Source: Patiria miniata (taxonomy: Eukaryota; Echinodermata; Asteroidea; Valvatida; Asterinidae). Taken from it: 64,000 nt of DNA. A program made the translations under genes and the position numbers. Of the stretch, positions 1-11,600 are shown in pieces (position 1 is the first letter of the stretch; each line of letters opens with the position of its first letter). Below the pieces are notes generated by a model. The model ran no database searches. It saw only the letters and a list, made by a program, of their open reading frames with translations, and was not told the origin of the DNA. The stretch covers positions 15,799,334 through 15,863,333 of the forward strand of contig NW_024037074.1 in the NCBI RefSeq assembly GCF_015706575.1, in the 5' to 3' direction.

Positions 1-1690
1 CCCTGAAATGGGCACATAATGCGTAGTTTGCAGCCTCCTCTCCCCCCCCCCCCCCTCCACTACTCGATTTTATGCAGGCCAAGTGTTCGGTGAAAAAAAA
101 GTGTCGACATTTCAGCAAAGATGTGCCCCCCCCCCAAAAAAAAGTGCTGGACCAGCTGCTGCACCGATGGCCCCTTTTTGGAGACCCCCCCCCCCCCCGG
201 TTTGAAACCGTTCCGCCGCCACTGTATTATATTTTCTTTATAGCTATAGCTCTTTATTTTTTCAAGGGGAGTGATAACTTGAAGGTTCAGGCATCGAGTT
301 TGGGTATTTCGCCTCAGTTTCTTAAATTAAGGTCAGATTGCACATGATTACTGCAGTAAGCTGTCGCTGTAAGCTTCTGGCTATGTTTTGGCTTGCTAAA
401 TCTCACTCCTTCCATATCTGGTTTCACATTAATAATTGACCATGAGCTTCTACGTGGAGGCGAAAAGGCCGTTAAGTAATTGTTTCAGTTTCACAAGGGA
501 ACTGCTTAGCATTTGATATCTGCTAAGCATAGACGCGCCCAGCTGTAAATCAGCTGGTTACCAGTCCCTATTGTAAAGCACACGGCTTGTAACTGGTCCT
601 CAGTCAATTTGTGATTAGGACACAATTTTAATGGACATTTTCTGCTGAGCAGCTTTTTAATTGGACCCGATCTTTGCCTCTCCATCACACACACAAAAAC
701 GTGTTGATTAACACACAATCGTGATGACCACATAGCTTTCATATTGGCTTTAATTTAGTGCATTTGATTTAGGAAGTAGGCGGAAGCGCGATCATGTTAA
801 AAAAAAAAAAGACGTTCTCCTGAGTGGATGACGTCAGACATGTTTTTTTCTTTCACTCTGGAAAATCCCAGTCTATTTGCGAACTTGGCTTTGTATGCAA
901 ATACCAGTGACTTTTGTACTGGAGGCAAACATTAACAGAAATAGTCGACACAGCATACAAATCTGTGCCTAAATTAGTGCCAAAACCCCCATAAAACAAA
1001 CAGAAGTTCCATTGCACATGAGAACTTTGAAAACGACAATTCAAGCGAATATATCATTTTCTCTTAATAAGAGGCGTGACTTATTATTGTTTATAACTGT
1101 GACAGGTGCATTTTTACAATGTTAAGATACCATTCTGTGTACAAAATAAAATTGTGGAAATCTTACTGAAGTGTGGTAGAGAAGGGTCGCAGATGTTCGA
1201 ATTATTTATGTAGGAACAATGGAATTCTTCAGCGCACCTTTGTATCTTTCTTATGTTCATTTCGACGTTGAATCGAATAAGTACTGTCAACTGTTTCAGG
1301 GTATTTGGTGCTTGTATTTTTCAAATGTCTGCTCATGAACTTCCAAACTCAAGAGTGTATGCAAAACTAACTTATGTAATCTTAGACAGAAGCCAAAAAA
1401 GAAAAGAAAAAAAGGAAACCTACATTGAAAGGAATTTTAACCTACTTACTTAACTTATTTGAACTGTTTTTCTTTATGATGATGTGAAGTACAGCTATTC
1501 AACCATATATGGTGAAAAAAATCTTGTAAAAAATCGCAAGAATAGTGTTATTTTAATTTGAATACAAGTTACCAAAACCAGTGTTGTCCACTTCCAAGTC
1601 TATCGTAGTGTTTTTGTCTTCAAATCAAACTCCGCTGTGTAACTGAGTCAGCGGATGGAATTAAGCTGTCCGTGCACAAACATGTTTGGT
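1..1690. other. Geneless stretch, left edge
   Basis: No reading frame here resembles a protein I recognise. The stretch holds poly-C tracts (about 45-55, 124-132 and 186-198), a perfect CRE-type octamer TGACGTCA at 829-836, and AT-rich single-copy-looking DNA. The short open frames are uninterrupted by chance and show no domain or splice structure. Confidence 0.6.
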
Positions 1691-1692
1691 AC

Positions 1693-1980
1693 GGAAGCCC
1701 GTTCGTGCCAGGTTTGAAAAGAAAGAAAATATCTTTATTGCGAAATAACGAAATAGTATTGCGAAATAACGCAAAAGTATTGCGATATAACGCAATATTT
1801 TGGCGAAATAAATGCATGAGTCCGAATGATTGAACCTATAGGCCTACTTCGGCCTACTTAACGAAATAGTATTGCGAAATAACGCAAAAGTATTGCGATA
1901 TAAGGCAATATTTTGGCGAAATAAATGCATGAGTCCGAATGATTGAACCTATAGGCCTACTTCGGCCTACTTTATGCCTA
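1693..1980. repeat. 113-bp direct repeat built of ATTGCG palindromes
   Basis: Two adjacent copies start at about 1747 and 1860 and differ at very few bases (for example one C/G change in the GATATAA segment). Each copy is made of short units beginning ATTGCG, many ending CGCAAT, followed by a shared tail ending in two GGCCTACTT motifs. Just upstream, 1693-1715 carries a segment that recurs inverted at about 6650-6675, suggesting the ends of one repeat family. Confidence 0.8.
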
Positions 1981-2471
1981 CTTATAGGCAAACTCTCACG
2001 TCATATTTTATGACAGATAAAGTTTTATGGTGTATAAAACCCCACCCTGTATGGCGGATCCTGGATTTCTAGATGTTATCAGGAATGCGTTCACAGCAAT
2101 GAGAACCAGGGCAGAGATTTGCGTTGAAAGGAATGGGGGCATGTTGAGGGAGTTAACAGGGACAGTGATAAAACATAATATGTTTTAGCAATTGAATAAA
2201 TACTTTGATAATGTACGTCCCGGACTTTGTTATTTTCAACATGTTGAAAACTGTCAATCGGTCTTATGGTGCATGTGGTAAAGGGCCATTTCTGGCATGT
2301 CACTTACATCACTAAGTCTTGGTGCTCAGTCATCCGTGACGGTAAAATGGAGTTCGTGGTGTGAAAAGAAGACATGGTTATGTAACAGATGATGGTTACC
2401 ATTTTCCTAAATAAGTAGTCACACCCGAGAAATCAACATAATAAGCTCGGTTTCCTTCTTTTTGAAACACC

Positions 2472-2910
2472 CTGTACTATTGCGTTATTTTGCAATACTT
2501 TCGCGTTATATCGCAATACTCTTGCGATATTACTCAATACTATTGCATTATTTCGCAATAGATTTATTGCGTTAATTCGCAATAGTATTGCGTTATTTCG
2601 CAATTATTGCGTTATTTTGCAAAACTATTGCGTTATTTTGCAAAACTATTGCGTTATCTCGCAATAGTATTGCGTTATTTCGCAATAAATGTATTGCGTT
2701 ATTTCGCAAAACTATTGCGAAAAGCCCTTCACGCGAAAGCAAGTGCGAAGCGAAATTCATGTCGACAACAATGGTGGACGCGCTTGGAACGTATTGTTGA
2801 CGTTTCGCTTTCGCTTTCGCGTGAAGTATGAACCGGGCATTAATTCGCAATACTTTCACGTTATATCGCAATACTATTGCGTTATTTCGCAAAACTATTG
2901 CTAAGGCCAA
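2472..2910. repeat. Array of ATTGCG...CGCAAT palindromic units
   Basis: About twenty irregular units of the type ATTGCGTTATTTCGCAAT are packed here. Each unit is an inverted repeat (ATTGCG against CGCAAT) around a 6-nt AT spacer, so either strand can fold into small hairpins. A unique-looking insert at about 2725-2840 splits the array. The overlapping open frames on both strands encode only the repeat and are not genes. The same family occurs at 1693-1980 and 6556-6645. Confidence 0.85.
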
Positions 2911-2974
2911 CAAAAAAATCTCCGGTTTCTGGTATGCGCGCGCGTCGCCGTAGCCATGCGCGTCGGCAAAATGA

Positions 2975-3640
2975 AATTAAGGGTCCGGGGCCGGCTTAAG
3001 GCCCCCGGGAAATTTTGGATTCTAGATGCTCTGTGGTGCAATCTGAGGCGATTCCTGGCCCCTTTACCCCGAATTATTTGAGCAAAAGTTTTTAAGATTA
3101 TTATAAGGATTAAAAAAAAAAAATAAACTCTTGCTTTCACAAGCGTTGTGTTACTGCGTACTTCAAAGTTGAAAACCATATGTTTTTGTCTTCATGCATG
3201 TTCTGTTGCATTTTATTTTTGAAAATGCATTTTATTGACTTAGTTTGTTATAAACTGTTGCAACGATGCGTTGGGGCATTAATTTGCTCGAAGGACTAAT
3301 GCGAGCGGGGAACACGAATGCCTTTCGGCGTGGGGTCCGGGGCCGGCTTAAGGGCCCCGGGAAATTTTGCATTCTAGATGCTCTGTGGTGCAATCTGAGG
3401 CGATTCCTGGCCCCTTTTACCCCGACTTATTTGAGAAAAATGTTTTAAAGTTATATGGATTTGTTATTGATTTAAAATATACTCTTACTATTACAAACCT
3501 CTGTAAGATTCTTCTGTTCTTCACTTGACAACCACGTATTTTTGTCTGCATATTTTCGTGCATTATATTTTCAAAAAGGAATTGTATAGACTTAGTTTGT
3601 AAACTGTTGCAAGGATGCTTTGTAATGTTTTGTTTCAGGT
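2975..3640. repeat. Diverged tandem duplication of about 350 bp
   Basis: A GC-rich block with GGGGCCGGCTTAAGG and a following stretch ending in CCCCTTT at about 2980-3085 is repeated nearly exactly at about 3333-3437. The sequences after each block (through TTGACTTAGTTTG and the AAACTGTTGCAA motif) are alignable but more diverged. The copies lie head to tail about 352 bp apart. No coding potential is visible. Confidence 0.8.
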
Positions 3641-4077
3641 TGAAATTTTTAGTTGATCAATAAGAACAAACCGCTTGAACATGTAAATTGAATTCAAGTT
3701 TAAAATTAGTGTAATTCAATCAAACTAAAACAGAGGAGCAAATAGGCCTCCATGCACATTGTAACTTCACAGCTCACATATCTCATGACTTATCTCATGC
3801 ATGCCTGCATAATGTAATTGCCCAAACATTTTACAGAACTGTTCTTGGTTTTAATTCAGACCAGTTTCAATTTCAAGAATAGGGCCTAGTGTATACACGT
3901 ACAGGTACATGACATCGGGAGATCGGCGGCGCAGCAAGACAAATTGTATAAACTCATCGTAGTTCGTATACATGCGACTCGTCTATACAGTAAATAATCA
4001 TCGGGCCTTTCGGCGCCATGATTGCAATTCACACATGGTATGATACATTGTGAAGGGGTTTTTGTCATTTTGTTAGA

Positions 4078-5620
4078 CTAGGTTTACACTGTGTTCCCGG
4101 CGGTCACGGCAGCCCCGTTTGCCCGAAACGTAGTGCGCCGTGGGATTTTGGCATTTTTTTTCTCCGTAGTCAGGTTTTTTTAGGTCCTGCTAAGTTTTCT
4201 CACGGTCTATCACAGTATCTGTGATGGGCCGTGGGGGGAAGGGGCTGCTGAGTCCCGGAGGCTCAAAGGCGCTCTACGGTTCGGCCCGCGGTCTTCCACG
4301 AATGCCAGTACCGGCCTGTCACGTTCTGATGGGGCCCTCTGGGATCCCTCACGTTCCTCACGTTCTAATCAAAGTCTGACACGTTTTTCGCGTTCTGTCA
4401 AGGCCTTCTACGGATGAAACGTGTACATCGGGCAGCTTCGGAGCAAGTTTATGCCCATGGTATGAAAAGAAAGCCTCACAAGCAATAGCAATCATTGTAT
4501 GCTGTTATACTCCCTCCCAGACCGCGCTCGCCGTATCAGACCGTAGTAGAACGCAAAACGCCGCATCGCACCTAGCCTTTCGCCCAGGCCTTCGTGGCTT
4601 AGAGCGGCGGAGTTGCGAAGACCCGAAGCGACAGGAACAAAGATTAAGTCAGCACGCACGAGTGGCAAAGCCACGAGGCCTTTTGCAACTTGATTTTGTT
4701 GAATTATTCATAGTTTTTATGCAAATAAGAAGCGTGCTGAAGGTTAACCAATCACAACGCGGATTTTGCCTAGTCGCTTCCATTTTTAAAAGAAGGGTGA
4801 GTAAGGAAACCGTAAGAGCAAATAACTGTAAGTTCAGATGAAAAAAAAGTTCATACCCTCAAATAATTTGTTGAACTACCTTTATAAGTAAAGTTAAAAT
4901 AAGATAATGTAATAACAATTACGCAGTCACGATCTCGTGGAAAACTAGACTCGCATTTTTTGTTTTTAAATTTTGTGCAAGCATCCGACGTGACGCGTCG
5001 ACGCGTTCGCGTCCGGGTGGGTAGCCACGTACGCACGAAAAGGCTGATGATTGGTTGGAATTTTGCTACCCTTTTGGGGTAGCAAAAATCGAGATTATAA
5101 AGAAAAACATAAGAATTTCTCGACAAGTTGCAAAAGGCCCTCGTGGCTTCGCCACTCGCATGTGTGGTCTCCATCTCCAGTCGCTTCGCGTTCGCCGCTT
5201 TGAATGCGGGCAAGTTAAGCCACGATGGCGTTGGTGAAAGGCTACATCGCACCTGGCCTGTAAACCTTTACACATCTGGGCGCGCCGTGATTGAACGCGA
5301 CGAAACGGCTACCGTACACCCTAGCTTACCGTGAGAAACGAAGCAAAACGCGACAAAACGCGCAGGAACCGTGACAAAACGCCCGCTAAACGCGGCAGAA
5401 CGTGACAAAACTTGAAAGGACCGATGCCGGGGAATGCACATGCACCATGACTGCCGTGGCAGATTTTTTGACAGTTTAAAAATCTGGCCCGGCATCCACG
5501 GCAATCACGCATACGTTTGCCCATCCCGTCCCCCGGCGTTGTCTCACGTCCATACCGTTTTGTCCACGGTGGCCAAAAACGTGATTGCCGTGGCCGTCTG
5601 GAACATAGTGTAAACCTAGC
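4078..5620. mobile_element. 1.5-kb non-autonomous TIR element with a nested foldback
   Basis: The left end CTAGGTTTACACTGTGTTCC and the reverse complement of the right end CTAGGTTTACACTATGTTCC differ at one base. Inside, subterminal blocks rich in ACGTTCT/CGTGACAAAACG recur in opposite orientation. A second, inner inverted repeat pairs about 4560-4695 with about 5116-5260, including a GCCACGAGG...TTTTGCAACTTG block. No transposase reading frame is present, so the element would be mobilised in trans. I could not settle a target-site duplication. Confidence 0.75.
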
Positions 5621-6399
5621 CTTACGTAAAAAAAAATACAGTAAATAATTGAAGATGATGACGTTGAGAAATAGACATCGGGAATTGGTGAATACATATC
5701 CCGACCCGGCACGGACGGGCGCCGGCCCGCAGCCGCCACCTGCGAACTCCGATAACAAAGTTGCTCGCTTGCACTTGAAAAAGCAACACACCGCGCTCCG
5801 TCTAAATTGCCAGAGCATGTCTCGGGTGCTAAAACTTGCCTCTTGGCTATATAACTGCTGATTTTTTGTCCTAAGAACAAACAGATCCTTTTTAAGTAAC
5901 AAACATATCAGATTTGTATTTTCAGCAACGCGTAGTAATGTCAAAACCAGACGGATCGCGCCATTCTTCGTAAAAAAAAAAGACTTTTTATGGACGGATC
6001 CATGTATATCTTCAGGGGTGTTTATTTTTTTTCAGGGTTTTACATCGTTTCTCGAATAAAGTCTTAACGAAAATTGTATGATGACGTTGAAGAACACATT
6101 TTAAAACAATGGAATGTTTTGGACTTCGTGAAAAGTATAAGTTGTAATTTACAAGCGCGTGGAAATAATGGCAAATTGTTCTTACGAAAACACACCCTGT
6201 GTGGCGCAACACAGCAAAAAGCTGCACGTGCTTTTTCGTAGAGAATGCATCGTACGTACATAAGTATACATACATGTACATGCAGGGTTACGTTATACGG
6301 GGTACGTACGGTGGGATCGCGGTTTATTTCGAAGCTTCTCGATCGACTCTTGAGCTCGCTGTCATACTGCCACTACGCAATGTTTGCAGGCTGATGTTT

Positions 6400-6690
6400 A
6401 ATATCGGCGCCGGTATTTTTGTTAGGAGGTTGCCTCCTCCTTCCCCTCTTTTCGCTCTCCTCCCTCTTTTTTCCTTTCTTTTCCCCCTTTTTTGTGTGGA
6501 GTCAATTAGACGGGGGGCACGTGCCCCCGCGGCCCACCCCTGGATCCGCGATTTAATAAATCGCAATGCTATTGCGTTATTTCGCAATACTATTGCGTCA
6601 TGATTTCGCAAACCTATTGTGTTATTTCGCAATATTTTTTTTTCACTTTTAAAACCTGGCACGAACGGGCTTCCGTAGTTTGGCACACAA
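6400..6690. repeat. Pyrimidine/GC cassette joined to ATTGCG palindromes
   Basis: A C/T-rich tract (6430-6495) leads into a GGGGGCACGTGCCCCC palindrome (about 6514-6529) and the words CCCCTGGATCCGCG. Several ATTGCG/CGCAAT units follow at 6556-6645. The segment at about 6650-6675 is the inverted counterpart of 1693-1715. This looks like an edge of an old repeat, not a gene. Confidence 0.6.
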
Positions 6691-7429
6691 TTGCAATCAT
6701 TTTTCGTTACTTATCTCAGACAGAGAGGCGTTTACATTTTTCCCAAAAGTAGCCTGTTTCAAATTCAAAAACATACTTGGATCAAACTCATGGCATTGTA
6801 ATGTTATTTTTGGAAGCGGACAAAATGCTTACATTATCCTACATGTCTTTCAATTAATGTGCTAAAACTGCTCTGAAGTTAAAAGAAAAAATAAATGTAA
6901 CATAATCCCTGATTTTCTTGAAGTCCACGCAGAGGTATAATAATGTTAAGCACAAAATGTCGGCTTGGGTTTCATTTTTATGGTCCATTGAAGTTCAATG
7001 GTGGAATTTTATGTGGAAAGTTAAACAAAAACACTCAGCCGCGCCCTTCATGGATATTTTCCCCAGATAATTTGGCTTCGATTCTTCCAGTCTTTGGCAG
7101 TGGAGGACTCTTAACATCGGATAAAGATTGTCTTTCGTGGGTAAGAATATCATAATATCAATGATAAAACGTGCCGTAAATGAGTAAATACAAATAAAAC
7201 TTTTTAAACTTTGCACGAAATGAATACTAATTTTAAACTAGAGGTTCGCGTTTGTTTTTACAAACGCAGAGTGTTCGGGCAGGCATTTGTTTTCATTAAA
7301 CACTGCCGAGTTAAGTTATGAATATTTTTATGTAAGAACAAAGGATCAAAAGTTAAATCCTTTACAGTACAATCACTTATTTTGTGATAAAATTCAGTAA
7401 ACATTCTATGTACACATTTAAGTTATTTC

Positions 7430-8280
7430 TGGCTTGATGACGTAATTATTCAAAAACGGGAAGTGAATACGGATTTAGTTCGGAGTGGATACATGTTCAT
7501 TGTGTGGAAGTTAAATAATGTATGAAAATATGAAAAATGTAAGTGTATGTATTCATAACATCTAACTTCCGGTTTGATAACGTCACAGTATTTGAAAGCA
7601 TGCAAAAAGTGAACATTGTAATGGATATCGTTATTTGGGCTACGAAGATATTCGACATGGATCGAATTGTATAAAATAAACTTAAAATGCGGGTTGTTTT
7701 AAAATTCTCATAGCAGTAACTTCCGGTCCGATAACGTCATGAATTTGAAACCTTGCCAAGTTATTTGTGGTTATTTAAAGACATCAAGGGGCGATTTTGA
7801 TAAAATTTGAATGGATGGTTTTCAACTTAAAGAAAGCAAACACTGTTTTATGTGTCGTTCGGGGAAGCCCTTTCGAAAGATGACGTCATCACACTGCGTT
7901 TTTGTCTGGCATTCCTCACTAAACACTTTCATAATTTATACCATTATATATCCATAATGGTAACATGGTACGAGTTCACACTAGGTTTTATGATCATACC
8001 TTAAACCATTTGGAAGAAATTATGCTTTGTTTTGATTTCAGGCTTAAGTCTTCGTTTCGAATTGACCTACTTTGACCTTCCAGTAGACCCGGAAGTAAAG
8101 GTCAAGCGAGTTCACGTACGCAACCTGAAATGTTTATCAAATAATGGTTTATATGACTACAGGGTTGGAAAATAATTGAACATTTTGTTCAAGAGTTATA
8201 GGTAAAATAGTATCGTCATTTTTTTCAACAAAAATCGCTTGTAATTTGACACCTGATGGCGTCATCATTACGTCAGAGTA
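7430..8280. promoter_or_regulatory. Recurring ETS-like and CRE-like sites upstream of the SNTX/GTPase gene
   Basis: ACTTCCGG followed closely by a TAACGTCA-like word occurs at about 7565-7585 and 7719-7740. Related TGACGTAA lies at 7438-7445, a perfect TGACGTCA at 7881-7888, and GGCGTCATCATTACGTCA at about 8263-8280. The first three spacings are roughly 140-150 bp. The words match ETS and CREB/ATF consensus sites. A regulatory role is inferred only from position 0.4-1.2 kb upstream of the gene; a decayed tandem repeat is equally possible. Confidence 0.35.
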
Positions 8281-8375
8281 ATATGCACCATTAGGGATTA
8301 AGGTCGATATATGTTGAAAGTTACAAGTTCATACCATATACCGTTTAGGAGAAAACCCGCGGAGAAGTATTGTCC

Positions 8376-8475
8376 GGATAAAAAGAAAGATTTATCAGAA
8401 CAATAACAGAGAGTGCCCGGGTTGTGGATAAAAAGAAAGATTTATCAGAACAATAACAGAGAGTGCCCGGGTTGT
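8376..8475. repeat. Perfect 50-bp tandem duplication
   Basis: Two head-to-tail identical 50-bp copies (8376-8425 and 8426-8475) begin GGATAAAAAGAAAG and end CCCGGGTTGT. They lie about 160 bp upstream of the coding exon of the SNTX/GTPase gene. The lack of differences suggests a recent duplication or an assembly duplication. Confidence 0.95.
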
Positions 8476-8680
8476 GCCCGACCACTCAATTAATCTTATC
8501 GGTCGCTTTTATCCTTTTAAGGTTGACTCTGACATTAAGTCGATAAGTGGGACAATTATTGTTTGACATTCTTCTAAGCAAAACAAGATGCTATATCGGT
8601 AATAGGTGCTCATGTTAAGACGTTTTTAATTACAGGCATCACTGGTTGGCTGGCGAAGAGTGTTTGGACTCATAGTCCCG

Positions 8681-11600
8681 ATGGAGGGTACGCTGGAGCT
8701 CCCAGCCCTCGGCAGACGGATGTGCCTCGGTACCCAGTATGATTGCCGTAGTCAAAAAATCATCTCGCCTGGTGCCACCCTTTGGGACCAAGAGACCATA
8801 TCAAAACAGAAGAAGGTCAGTGAAAAGAAAAGTCACGAAGTGACCCTGGTGAAGTCCCATACCTTCAACGACAAATTCAAAGCTCTCGAGGTAGACGAGT
8901 CTCTGAAAGCAAGCATTCTGGCTGATTTAGTGCAACCGGCAGGCTCGGCTAAGTTTCTGACTGATCAGCCGCCGCCAGAAGGCACGTGTCGCCTTTCTGT
9001 GTACTCTAAAGCCACGAGCGTGATCGAAGAACTGCCACACAATCAACTGGGTAGTTGCAAAATTCTGAATTTAGAGGTGATCACAGAAGGTAAGGCCACT
9101 CACGTAGTGGTGGGGATTTTGTATGGGTCCAACACTTTCTTTGTCTTCGACAAAACTTGTGGGGAAAGCACAGAAGATGATTGTCTGAAGTCACTAAATG
9201 CCTTGGTGACTAATTTCAGATCCTGCCCAGAAGAGGGGGAAGAGTCATTCGCGTTTGACCCTAAGTCAGCAAGCGATGTAGAATGCAAGGTTCACTGTGA
9301 TTTAGATGTAGAGGGCCACCATTCTGACTATGCTGCTTCTGAGTTACTTATAGAAATACCTGATATGATTAAAAAAAAAGCAGTTCCGGTAAAGTTCTTT
9401 TTGTATCCATTGCACAAGATCGATTCAAGAGCAGCCAGGGTATACAGGGTTATGAGCGATGGCCTTCTTTCTCGGGTGCAAGAGTTTTTGGAGGGTTTAG
9501 AGCGTTGTTCCACGCGTGTCAGCGAAATGGCAGCTGATCCGCTGTGCGTAGATTTCCCACAGTTTGCCGATAAGTTCTCATTTTTCAAACGAATGCTTGG
9601 CGACTTTAAAACGCGTTTCCAGAGAGACTTTGCGCACGAGTTCCCATTAATCCAGGGAGGTAGCAAAGGGGAGAGTGACCTGAAAGAAATGCTGCAGAAC
9701 GCGGCAACTGGGACTCCCTTCAAACTGGCCGAACTTGATGCCTGGCTAAAAAGTAAGCGCAAAGAGTTGAGTGCCGTGAGTTCACACGTCAAGATTCTGA
9801 ATGACATAGAGATTGTTAAGTCGAAAGAAAGATTGGAAAACATCGTGATGAACCCAAGCAAAGATAATGTTGTATGCCTAACCTTTCGATTGGCAGGGAA
9901 AGAGGAAGGATATCTGAGGTCCCTGTCTCAGTTCCTCGCCGAGGGAGTGAAAAGCAACTGTAGCTTTTACCAATGGTATGATGATGGTTCTCTGATGAGG
10001 TTGTTGAGAACCAAGACGAAACTGTTTGCCAGCTTTTTTCGCAGTAACCGTCAGTCAACATGCACGTTCATCGTGACTGGGTTTGATATTGGCTCATCAG
10101 CCGAAGAAGAGGGTAAAGTTGGTGGCACAGTCTTATTGTACAGACATGGTACACTTGCTCAAGAAGACTTCGAGCCACCAAGCCAACCGGGAAAGCCTCA
10201 GTGTGAGGTCATCGATCATAATACTGTCAATGTCTCATGGTCTCCGCCAGATAAAGGCGTGGACGGTGTACAGTGGTACATCGTCAAATACAAGAGGTTT
10301 CGTGGGAAGAACCAATCTGGTGATATCTTGGATAAAGTTTGCACAGACACTCGCTGCACAGTTAAGAATCTCGAACCCGATGAAGATTTACAATGCTGGA
10401 TCACAGCAGTCTGTTCTGTAGGCGTCAGTCCAGACAGTGAGAGCAGTGACAGGGTGACGACTCTACCGGCCAGCCCTCCAGGGAAGCCACACGCACGTCC
10501 TACTTCAGCATCCAGCATCGCTCTTGAGTGGGAACATCCAGCTCAGTCAGGGAAACATGTCACCATCAGAAGTTATATCGTTCATTATGGGAAGGTTGTA
10601 AACGGGGCAGTGCCAAATTGGCAACCAGAAGTAGGGACTGGATCTTCGGAAGGAAGGTTTACCGTACGCAAGCTTGAAACCAACGAATCCTACGTGTTTC
10701 AGGTGGTTGCCATTTATGAATCTTGGGTGTATAGTCTTCCCAGTGTGAACAGCGATATTTGCGCTACGTTTCCTGTCAGTCAACCAGGCAAACCGGAGCT
10801 GGGCGATGTTACAGCATCAAGTGTCAACATGAAGTGGACAGGCCCTACCAAAATAGGTCCAGGAGTGAAGCTCAAGGAATATTTCATAAAATACGCTGAG
10901 GTTGAAGAACAGCAAAGCCAGATACCAGAATGGAAGTGGTTACATGTACTGACCTACAGTCTACGCAACGAATATAAGCTGTCTGGTCTACTGCCGAACA
11001 GGACGTACATATCTCGTGTCGTACTGGTGCTTGAGGATGACTACACTACACAGAGTGAACCCAGTGTTCCATTTACGACGCTTCCGGCTGGCCCACCGAC
11101 TGACGTGACAGTTGAACAGACATCAGCGACAGATATCAAGGTCTCTTGGTCGAAGCCTACATTAATCAGCCAACAAAAAGCCATCAAACACTATCGGGTC
11201 GATTATCAGATTGTCGGTGTTACCAACTATGTCGAACAGAAGGAAGTTAATACCAGCGACGATTCTTTCACTTCTACCATCAACGACGCAACATTTAAAA
11301 CCAAGATCAAAATCTGGGTGACTGCCGTCTGTGGTGAGAAGGACAAATTTGGCGAAAATAGCAAAGTTGTCTCATTCACTACCAAAAAAATTCTGAAGCA
11401 TGAAATAAAAGTCAACGCCAAAACATTGCAACCCGGAAATAAAAAGAACGGAAAACCGTGCATCTTGAAATTCCCACTTGAAGAAGTGTGCCGCAGACCC
11501 TACTGCCAAAGTTTCAGCTTCGGCGAGCCACCAAAAATACAGGGTGTCGAGCACAAAGTGATCATGGTGGTTGGTGTAACTGGCTCGGGCAAGAGTACAC

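Noticed and set aside
5321..5944. 207-codon minus-strand frame
   Set aside because: It overlaps other open frames on both strands, runs across the end of the inverted-repeat element, and shows no domain or splice sites.
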